Assembly (NCBI RefSeq): GCF_001187435.1
Contig: NZ_LFXA01000017.1
Span: 744,001-808,000, forward strand
Direction of reading: 5' to 3'
From: Streptomyces caatingaensis
GTDB lineage: Bacteria > Actinomycetota > Actinomycetes > Streptomycetales > Streptomycetaceae
DNA: 64,000 nt
Below, one piece after another: positions 57,611-64,000 of the stretch. Under the pieces are notes generated by a model that worked only from the letters and a program-made list of their open reading frames with translations, was not told the DNA's origin and searched no databases. Numbering within the stretch: position 1 is the first letter of the stretch; each line of letters begins with the position of its first letter. The position numbers and the translations under genes are program-made.

Positions 57611-60541
57611 CTAGACGCCGGCCGGCCTCAGCAGACGCCGTACTTCGGCGGCTTCCTTCTCGTATCCCAGCTGCTGGTAGACGGACAGCGCGTCCGTCCA
57701 GCAGGCGTAGGCGCGCTGCCGTTGTCCGAGCCGGTCGAGGCAGTGGCCGAGCACGGCGAGGATGTCGCCCTTGCGCCATTCTCCACTGATGCCGCGCAGC
57801 CGGGCCAGTGCCTGCTCGGCGTGGGCGGCTCCCTGGGCGTGGTCGCCCATGGCGTGGTGGATCTCCGCCATGCGGTAGAGGCTCCAGCCTTCCCACATCT
57901 GCTGCCGGTTGCTCCGGAAAATGGACAGCGCCTCCGAGAACTGTGCCAGGGCCTGCTCGTGCTGCGCGGCCCCGGCCAGGGCCATGCCGTAGGCGTAGCG
58001 GCCGTTGGCCAGCCGCCAGGAGACGTTGAGTTCGCGGTAGATGTCGAGGCTCTCCTGGGCGAGGCGGACGGCGGAATCCGTTCGTCCGGTATGCCCGTGG
58101 ACGCGGGAGAGGTTGCTGAGCGCGCTGGCCGTGCCGTTGCGGTTGCCGTCCTCGCGGAAGGAGTTCAGGGCCTGGACGCAATGCTGCTCGGCGTCCTCGT
58201 ACCGCTGCTGGTAAATGCCGATGATGGCACGGAAGTTGGAGGCCACGCAGAGCGGGAAGACGTCCCCGGTCCCGTGCGCGAGGCGCACGGCCTCGGCGGC
58301 CTCTTCCTCCGCGTCCGCGAACCGCCCGGCGAGGCTGTGGACGTGTGCGAGGACGGTGCGCGCCCGCCCCTCCGCCCAGGTGTCCCCCGTGTCCCGGGCC
58401 GCGGCCAGCAGGTCGGTGGCCGCGCTCGCGTACATGCGCGAGTAGGCGCCCGACTCGATGAGGTCGTTGAGCGCCTGCAGCAGGTCCACGGCCTTCCTCA
58501 GCAGGTCGCCGCGGTCCCCCGCATGGCGGCGTGCACATGCCAACATGCAGCCTGCCTCGGTGTACAGCCAGTCCGCCCCCGCCTGGCGGTCCGTGAAGGT
58601 GAGCCCGGGATGCCGCGTGGGCGTCAGGTGTTTCAGTAATTGGTCACCCGGCCGCTCCAGCACATAGACCCCCGCCGCCGTCGCCAGATAGAAGTCCAGC
58701 AGCCGCGACATCGCCGCCTCCCGCTCCTCCGGCGGCTGTTCGTCGCGTTCGGCGCAGGAGCGGGCGTAGAGGCGGACGAGGTCGTGGTAGCGGTAGCGGC
58801 CGGGGGCGGCGGATTCGAGGAGGGAGGTGTCGACGAGGGTTTCGAGGAGTTCCTCGGTCTCGTCGAGGTCCAGGTCGAGGACGGCGGCCGCGGCGGCGAG
58901 GGAGATGTCGGGGCCGTCGGGCAGGCCGAGGAGGCGGAAGGCGCGGGCCTGGGCGGGTTCGAGCTGGCCGTAGCCGAGCTCGAAGGTCGCCTTGACGGCG
59001 AGGTCGCCGGCGCGGAGCTCGTCGAGGCGGCGCCGCTCGTCGCCGAGCTTGCGGGCGAGGACGGACACCGTCCACGTACGCCGCGCGGCGAGGCGCGACG
59101 CCGCGATGCGGATCGCGAGCGGCAGGAAGCCGCACGCCGCCACGACGTCCATCGCCGCGTCCCGCTCCGCCCCCACCCGCTCCTCGCCCACGATGCGCGT
59201 GAAGAGGACGAGCGCCTCCTCGGGGCTCATCACGTCGAGGTCGACGAGGTGGGCGCCGGCCAGGTCCACCATGCGCGTGCGGCTGGTGACGAGGGCGGCG
59301 CAGCCCTCCGTCCCGGGGAGCAGGGGGCGGACCTGGGCCGCGTCCCGGGCGTTGTCGAGCAGGGTCAGGATGCGGCGGCCGTCGAGCGTGGAGCGGAAGA
59401 GGGCCGACCGTTCCTGCAGGCCCTCCGGGATCGCGGAGTCGGGCGTGCCCAGCGCCCGCAGGAAGGCGCCCAGGACCGCCTCCGGGTCGGCGACGACCGG
59501 CCCCGTACCCTGGAGGTCGACGTACAGCTGCCCGTCGGGGAAGTGGTTGCGGGCGGCGTGCGCCACATGCACCGCGAGCGTCGTCTTGCCGACCCCGCCG
59601 ATGCCGGCGACGGCGGACACGGCCATGATCCGGCCCTCGGCGGTGGCCAGTTGGTGGCTGAGCTCCTCGACGAAGGCGGCGCGGCCGGTGAAGTCCGAGA
59701 CGGTGGCGGGCAGTTGCGCGGGGCGGATGAAGGCCGGGCCCGCGGAGCCGCGCTCGGCCGGCAGGTGCAGGTTGAGGTCCGCGTCGCCGTTGAGGATCCG
59801 CTGCTGGAGCTCGGCCAGTTCGGGGCAGGGGTCGACGCCCAGCTCGTCGGCGAGGAGGCGCCGCGTGTCGGTGTAGACGGCGAGCGCCTCCGCCTGCCGC
59901 CCGCTGCGGTAGAGGGCGAGCATCAGCAGTTCGCGCAGCCGCTCGCGGAGCGGGTGCGCGGCGGTCAGGGCGGTGAGTTCGGAGACGGCCTCGGCGTGGT
60001 GGCCGAGTTCCAGGTCGAGGTCGAGGCGGGTCTCCAGCAGGCCGAGCCGCCACTCCTCCAGCCGGGCGCGCTGCGTCTCGGCGTACGGGCCGGGGATCTG
60101 CGCCAGCGGCTCGCCGTCCCAGACGGCCAGGGCATCGTTGATCAGGGCGCGGGCGCCCCCGCGGTTGCCGTTCGCGCGGGCCTTGTCGGCCTCGGCGGCC
60201 AGCCGCTCGGCGGTGTCGATGTCCAGGCAGCCGACGCCGGCCCGCAGCGCGTAGCCGCCCGCCTCGCTGACCAGCACGTCCGCGTCGGGACCGAACGCCT
60301 TGCGCAGCCGCGAGGCGTAGGTGCGCAGCGCGGCCAGCGCCGCGTGCGGCGGTTCGTCGCCCCACAGGGCGTCCACCAGCTCGGCCGCGGTGGCCGTCCG
60401 TCCGCCGCGCAGCAGCAGGGCCGCGAGCAGGGCCCGCTGCTGGGGCGAACCGGTCCGCACTGTCTCGTCGCCGCGCCACGCGCGGACGGGTCCGAGCACG
60501 GCGAAGCGCAACCGCTGCTCGTGCCCTGTGTCCCCGGCCAT
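57611..60541 (-). CDS. afsR: AfsR-type SARP-NB-ARC-TPR transcriptional activator
   Basis: 976 aa, close to the 993 aa of S. coelicolor AfsR. SARP HTH (FAVLGPVRAWRGDE, GSPQQRALLAALLLRGGRTA, WGDEPPHAAL; residues 10-100), BTAD (GPYAETQRARLEEWRLG, LRERLRELLMLALYRSGRQA; to about 260), NB-ARC with GIGGVGKTT (about 314-322), ILTLLDNA, VTSRTRM, CGFLPLAIRIAASRL, then TPRs (about 680-970). AfsR is phosphorylated by AfsK and activates afsS. ATG 60541 has AGGGGG upstream. Codon 635 is TTA (58637-58639). I do not recall a TTA in the S. coelicolor gene. Confidence 0.85.
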   Translation of the reverse strand: MAGDTGHEQRLRFAVLGPVRAWRGDETVRTGSPQQRALLAALLLRGGRTATAAELVDALWGDEPPHAALAALRTYASRLRKAFGPDADVLVSEAGGYALRAGVGCLDIDTAERLAAEADKARANGNRGGARALINDALAVWDGEPLAQIPGPYAETQRARLEEWRLGLLETRLDLDLELGHHAEAVSELTALTAAHPLRERLRELLMLALYRSGRQAEALAVYTDTRRLLADELGVDPCPELAELQQRILNGDADLNLHLPAERGSAGPAFIRPAQLPATVSDFTGRAAFVEELSHQLATAEGRIMAVSAVAGIGGVGKTTLAVHVAHAARNHFPDGQLYVDLQGTGPVVADPEAVLGAFLRALGTPDSAIPEGLQERSALFRSTLDGRRILTLLDNARDAAQVRPLLPGTEGCAALVTSRTRMVDLAGAHLVDLDVMSPEEALVLFTRIVGEERVGAERDAAMDVVAACGFLPLAIRIAASRLAARRTWTVSVLARKLGDERRRLDELRAGDLAVKATFELGYGQLEPAQARAFRLLGLPDGPDISLAAAAAVLDLDLDETEELLETLVDTSLLESAAPGRYRYHDLVRLYARSCAERDEQPPEEREAAMSRLLDFYLATAAGVYVLERPGDQLLKHLTPTRHPGLTFTDRQAGADWLYTEAGCMLACARRHAGDRGDLLRKAVDLLQALNDLIESGAYSRMYASAATDLLAAARDTGDTWAEGRARTVLAHVHSLAGRFADAEEEAAEAVRLAHGTGDVFPLCVASNFRAIIGIYQQRYEDAEQHCVQALNSFREDGNRNGTASALSNLSRVHGHTGRTDSAVRLAQESLDIYRELNVSWRLANGRYAYGMALAGAAQHEQALAQFSEALSIFRSNRQQMWEGWSLYRMAEIHHAMGDHAQGAAHAEQALARLRGISGEWRKGDILAVLGHCLDRLGQRQRAYACWTDALSVYQQLGYEKEAAEVRRLLRPAGV
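58637..58639 (-). promoter_or_regulatory. In-frame TTA codon (bldA control)
   Basis: Codon 635 (GDQ-Leu-LKHL) of the afsR gene. Confidence 0.85.
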
Positions 60542-61194
60542 CGTGACCCCCTGCTCGTCCCCTCGGTCGCACCGGTCAGTCTGCCCTGTTCCGCCCCCCG
60601 GCGTCAGCACCGGTCCGGCCCTCTCCGAGGGGGCCTCCGGGCCGTGCGGCGCCGGTGGAACGGCGCGGTGGGCGGGCCGCGCGGGGCGCCGGCGGAGCGG
60701 CGCCCTCCACCGGCCGCGGCGCGTGCCCGGTGGATCCCCGGCGTCCGGCTGAACAGGACCACCGGCCACAACTCGCCTTATTCGGACCGGGCATTGTACG
60801 GCTCCGGCGCCGTCCCGGAACGGTGCCGGGCGGCCGTTCCGCGCGACGGCCGGCCCCGCCGCGGGCGTGCGCCGCCGGTGGGTCCATGCCGATTTGTGCG
60901 GTGCGCGCGAACGGCCGGATAACGACGTTCCGGCCCGCCGCGGTGTGACGCGGACCTCTCCCGCGAACCCCGGCGCGGAAAATTTGGAACCGGGGCAAAA
61001 GGGGCGGTGCTGCGAATTCCGTACCTCCTCGAACGGCCCCTCCCACCTGGGCGTTACCTCCCGTAACCCGTATTGCCCCTTCAATTGCCAGGTGAACTCT
61101 TCGGTAAAGGCGCCAAGTTAAGGGGAGGTGACGGTGAAGGCGGCGGCGGTGCAATCCGTCCGTCGCGGAAACAGCAGGACCTAACGTCCCGGTC
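60542..61194. other. 653-bp afsR / permease divergent region
   Basis: No supported gene. The permease-proximal part is AT-richer (60960-61130) and holds a small inverted repeat GTTAC-N5-GTAAC (61053-61067). TAACGT (61182-61187) is the permease -10. The afsR promoter must lie in the left part but no clear -35/-10 pair was found. Confidence 0.5.
61182..61187 (+). promoter_or_regulatory. -10 box for probable leaderless permease transcript
   Basis: TAACGT, 7 nt, ATG 61195; no ribosome-binding site. Confidence 0.5.
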
Positions 61195-62742
61195 ATGGTG
61201 GATGCAGCGGCGCGGGAGCGCCCTCCGCGCGGCGGGGAGACGACAGGCGGCGGTGCCGGCGGTGTCCGCGCCAAGGGACTCGGCCGCGGCTCCGTCGGCC
61301 TGCTCGGCAGCGCGGTCATCGGCGTCTCCACCGTCGCCCCGGTCTACTGCCTGACCTCCACCCTCGGCCCCACCGCCGCCCAGGTCGGCGTGCGGACGCC
61401 GGCCGTCTTCCTGGCGGGCTTCCTGCCCATGCTGCTGGTCGCCTTCGCCTACCGGGAGCTCAACCGGGCGGTCCCCGACTGCGGTACGTCCTTCACCTGG
61501 TCCGTACGCGCCTTCGGGCCGCGCGTCGGCTGGATGTGCGGCTGGGGGCTGGCCGTCGCCACGATCATCGTCCTCTCCAACCTCGCCGGCGTCGCCACCT
61601 CCTTCCTCTACCTCCTCCTCGGCCGGCTCACCGGCAGCGAGGCCGTCGCCGCCCTCGACGGCGACCGGACCGTGCACGTCGTGACGTGCCTCGCGCTCAT
61701 CGCCGCGGCCACGGCCGTCAGTTACCGCGGGATGACGGCGACCAAGGGCGTGCAGTACGCGCTGGTGGGCCTCCAACTCGCCGTCCTCGCCGCCTTCGTG
61801 GCGATGGCGTGGACGACGTCGCCGCCCACGGCCCCCGGCTTCTCCTGGAGCTGGCTCAATCCGTTCGCCGTCCCCTCCTTCGCCTCCTTCACCGCCGGAC
61901 TCTCGCTCTCCATCTTCATGTTCTGGGGCTGGGACGTGTGCCTGACCGTCAACGAGGAGACCGAGGGCAGCGACCGGACGCCCGGCCGGGCCGCCCTCCT
62001 CGCCCTGGCCGTCCTCATCGGCTCCTACCTGCTCACCGCCGTCGCCGCCCAGCGGTACGCCGGCGCGGGCCTCGGCGACCCGCGCACCGCCGACAACGTC
62101 TTCGCCGCGCTCGCCGAACCGGTCATGGGCCGGGCCCTCGGCGCCCTCCTCTTCGTCGCCGTCCTCGCCTCGGCCGCGGCCGGCCTCCAGACCACCTTCC
62201 TGCCCGTCGCCCGCACGGTCCTCGCCATGAGCACCTACGGTGCCCTTCCGCGCTCCTTCGCCGCCGTCCACCCCCGCTTCCGCTCCCCGGGCCGGGCGAC
62301 GGTCGCGGCGGGCGTCGCCACCGGGGCCTTCTACGCCGTGATGAGCCTGCTCAGCGAGCACGTCCTCGTCGACACCATCTACGCGCTCGGCCTCATGATC
62401 TGCTTCTACTACGCCATCACGGCCTTCGCCTGCGCCCGCTTCTTCCGCGCCGACCTGCGCCGTTCACCGCGCGACGCGCTCCTCAAGGGCGTCCTGCCGG
62501 TGCTCGGCGGGCTCGCGCTGACGGCCGTCTTCGCCAAGACGCTCTACGACATGCGCGACCCGGCGTACGGGACGGGCAGCTCGGTCCTCGGCGTCGGCTC
62601 CGTCCTCGTCATCGGCGCCGGCCTGCTGCTGCTCGGCGCGGTCCTCATGGAGGTCATGCGCCGGCGCAGCCCCGCCTTCTTCCGGGACGGCTGCCCTCCG
62701 GGGGCGCCCGGAGGGCACTCCCGCCCTCCTCACCGGGTGTAG
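61195..62742 (+). CDS. APC-superfamily amino-acid permease
   Basis: 515 aa integral membrane protein with about 12 hydrophobic helices. The first transmembrane region has LLGSAVIGVSTVAPVYCLTS, followed by AYRELNRAVPDCGTSFTWSVRAFGPRVGWMCGW, the conserved GTSFTW block of amino acid/polyamine/organocation transporters. IFMFWGWDVCLTVNEETEGS is the mid-protein signature. Substrate not predictable; an amino acid or amine is likely. Its 3' end overlaps the convergent secreted-protein gene by 13 bp. Confidence 0.92.
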   Translation: MVDAAARERPPRGGETTGGGAGGVRAKGLGRGSVGLLGSAVIGVSTVAPVYCLTSTLGPTAAQVGVRTPAVFLAGFLPMLLVAFAYRELNRAVPDCGTSFTWSVRAFGPRVGWMCGWGLAVATIIVLSNLAGVATSFLYLLLGRLTGSEAVAALDGDRTVHVVTCLALIAAATAVSYRGMTATKGVQYALVGLQLAVLAAFVAMAWTTSPPTAPGFSWSWLNPFAVPSFASFTAGLSLSIFMFWGWDVCLTVNEETEGSDRTPGRAALLALAVLIGSYLLTAVAAQRYAGAGLGDPRTADNVFAALAEPVMGRALGALLFVAVLASAAAGLQTTFLPVARTVLAMSTYGALPRSFAAVHPRFRSPGRATVAAGVATGAFYAVMSLLSEHVLVDTIYALGLMICFYYAITAFACARFFRADLRRSPRDALLKGVLPVLGGLALTAVFAKTLYDMRDPAYGTGSSVLGVGSVLVIGAGLLLLGAVLMEVMRRRSPAFFRDGCPPGAPGGHSRPPHRV

Positions 62743-63104
62743 AGCCACCACCACCAGTGGTACTCGTCGTGGTCGTAGTGCTTCTGGCACTTGTACTCGC
62801 GCCACTTGTGCTGCTCCACGCCGGCCTTGCCCGCCTTCCGGCAGGACTGCTCACTGGGGTAGTGGCCGCGCTTCACCCAGTGCGCCTTCGCGAGCTGCTC
62901 GGTCTCCTGCTGCGCCTGCTGCTCCTCCTGCTGGCTCGGGGGGCTGCTCGTGTCACCGGCCGGTGATCCGCCGGACGCGCTCGTGCCGGACGGGCTCGGG
63001 GAATCGTCCGGCGGAGCCGCGGCGGCCGTGCCGGCCGTGCCGGCGAACAGCAGCCCCGCGGTGACCACCGCCACCGGTGCGAGGCGGAAGGCCCTCGACT
63101 TCAT
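62730..63104 (-). CDS. Small secreted protein, Trp-rich C-terminus
   Basis: 124 aa. Signal peptide MKSRAFRLAPVAVVTAGLLFAG with an AAAA cleavage region near residue 30. A Ser/Pro/Gly then Gln/Glu-rich linker follows (about 35-75). The C-terminal module of about 50 residues (WVKRGHYPSEQSCRKAGKAG ... KCQKHYDHDEYHWWWWLYTR) has two Cys, probably a disulfide, and four consecutive Trp. GAGGG precedes ATG 63104. Family not recognised; a wall- or surface-binding role is possible. Confidence 0.75.
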   Translation of the reverse strand: MKSRAFRLAPVAVVTAGLLFAGTAGTAAAAPPDDSPSPSGTSASGGSPAGDTSSPPSQQEEQQAQQETEQLAKAHWVKRGHYPSEQSCRKAGKAGVEQHKWREYKCQKHYDHDEYHWWWWLYTR

Positions 63105-63210
63105 GAGGTTCCCTCTCTGTCGGTCATCTGCCCTGATAGTGGGCGCGGAACGGCGGCCCCGGAACGGGCGCGCGGGAGCGGGATCCGCCCGTCGCCCCGC
63201 GCGGGCGGGC

Positions 63211-63241
63211 TTGAACCTCACGCGGCGTGAGGAGGGAGGAT
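63211..63241 (+). promoter_or_regulatory. MerR-type promoter and operator
   Basis: TTGAAC (63211-63216), a long 19-bp spacer, GAGGAT (63236-63241). The spacer contains most of a perfect 17-bp palindrome CCTCACGC-G-GCGTGAGG (63216-63232). The stretched spacer with a dyad is the hallmark of MerR activation; likely autoregulated. Confidence 0.7.
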
Positions 63242-63247
63242 CGGGCC

Positions 63248-64000
63248 GTGCACACCACCTGGAAGACGGGCGCGCTCGCCGAGGCGTCCGGCCTGACCGT
63301 GCGCACCCTGCACCACTGGGACGCCATCGGCCTGCTCACCCCGTCCCGCCGCACGGCCGCCGGCCACCGCGTGTACACCGGGAACGACCTCGCGCGCCTC
63401 TACCAGATCCTCGCCCTGCGCGGTCTGGGCCTCGACCTGGAGACGATCGGTGCCTGCCTCGACGCGGGCGTCGACCCCGTACGCCTGGTCCGCGACCACC
63501 TCGCGGAGGTCGACTCCGCCCTGGCGGCTCTGGAGACCCTGCGCACGCGCCTGTCCCGCCTCTCCGCCGAACTCGCCCAGGACGGCGCGGTGTCGGGCCC
63601 CGCGCTCCTGGACGCGCTCCACGCGACGGGGCGCGCCGCCGCGCAGGCCACCCTCCGCCGCCATCTGAACCCCGCCTCCGTACGGGAGTTGGCCGGCCGG
63701 GCCGCCTCCCTCGGCCCCGCCGCCCACTACCACCTGCACGTCGAATGGCCCGAGCTCTACCGCCGCGCCGCCCGGCTCCGCTCCGCCGGCACCCCGCCCT
63801 CCGACCCGGCGGTGCGGCGGCTGGTCGCCCGCATGGACGAGCTGGCCGCCCTGTTCACGGGCGGCGACGCCGGCATCTCGGCCGGTGTACGGGCCGCTTG
63901 GCGCGAGGCCCCGCACACGATGTCCGGCGACCCCGCCGCCGACCCGGCCGACTACCGCGAGCCGGCCGCCTACCTGGACGCGTCCCGCACCACCGCCCCG
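63248..64000 (+). CDS. MerR-family regulator with TipAS-like domain, 3' end outside window
   Basis: 251 codons visible from GTG 63248, open to the window end. N-terminal MerR winged helix: WKTGALAEASGLTVRTLHHW, IGLLTPSRRTAAGHRVYT, LARLYQILALRGLGLDLETI, then a coiled-coil dimerisation helix (about 80-115). The C-terminal effector part ends, at the window edge, with AWREAPHTMSGDPAADPADY, recalling TipAS-like antibiotic-recognition domains. Drug-inducible autoactivation is plausible; the promoter has the MerR geometry. Confidence 0.87.
   Translation, partial: MHTTWKTGALAEASGLTVRTLHHWDAIGLLTPSRRTAAGHRVYTGNDLARLYQILALRGLGLDLETIGACLDAGVDPVRLVRDHLAEVDSALAALETLRTRLSRLSAELAQDGAVSGPALLDALHATGRAAAQATLRRHLNPASVRELAGRAASLGPAAHYHLHVEWPELYRRAARLRSAGTPPSDPAVRRLVARMDELAALFTGGDAGISAGVRAAWREAPHTMSGDPAADPADYREPAAYLDASRTTAP

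Overview
This is a very GC-rich actinobacterial chromosome segment, almost certainly from Streptomyces. It carries rplM-rpsI, glmM, coaA, glmS-acpS, alr, the tsaE/tsaB/rimI/tsaD set, groES-groEL1 with two CIRCE boxes, whiD, bldM, guaB and guaB3 in the order I remember for the central Streptomyces chromosome. It also has rare TTA codons confined to regulatory genes, GTG/TTG starts, many start codons a few bases after a -10 box, and Streptomyces developmental regulators. I see no rRNA, tRNA, CRISPR array or complete insertion sequence.

Layout. 1-9.3 kb: the 3' end of an ABC-F gene with a tandemly repeated tail, ribosomal proteins L13/S9, then glmM, coaA, glmS, acpS and a RidA-like gene. 9.3-15 kb is an accessory block: an FAD monooxygenase with a divergent GntR-TetR double-HTH regulator, a trypsin-like protease-NACHT ATPase protein (NLR-like, possible anti-phage), and a PIN/RHH toxin-antitoxin pair. 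15-25.4 kb: nnr (NAD(P)H-hydrate repair), alr, a lipase-like hydrolase, the t6A tRNA-modification genes, a small gene behind an iron box, a methyltransferase and a lipoprotein deacetylase. 25.4-28.5 kb: the HrcA-type chaperonin operon and an SDR. 28.5-35.3 kb: a MOSC pseudogene, LysR regulator, whiD, bldM (with a sigma-BldN promoter), a sigma factor, guaB and guaB3.

35.4-48.5 kb is an envelope/signalling region: an MreB-like actin with an insertion, a nucleotide-sugar dehydrogenase homologue lacking the catalytic Cys, glpD, a beta-lactamase-fold lipoprotein, a Ser/Thr kinase followed by a pseudokinase, an RsbW-like ATPase and a membrane protein. 48.6-60.6 kb is the most interesting region, an enlarged afs-type secondary-metabolism locus: TetR regulator, VOC protein, AfsK-like kinase, an XRE-SARP-NB-ARC-TPR regulator, a small exported peptide, an AfsS-like peptide and an AfsR orthologue. 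The two big regulators and the exported peptide each carry one TTA (bldA-dependent) codon, the only in-frame TTA codons I found in the window. 61-64 kb: an APC permease, a small secreted protein and a partial MerR/TipA-type regulator.

Inferred cooperation: whiD, bldM, the sigma factor, the MreB-like protein and the kinases link to sporulation and wall growth. AfsK, the two AfsR-type ATPases and the DNHA-motif peptides form a phosphorylation-to-transcription route for secondary metabolism that appears to be gated by tRNA-Leu(UUA). All assignments come from reading the sequence; no database search was run.
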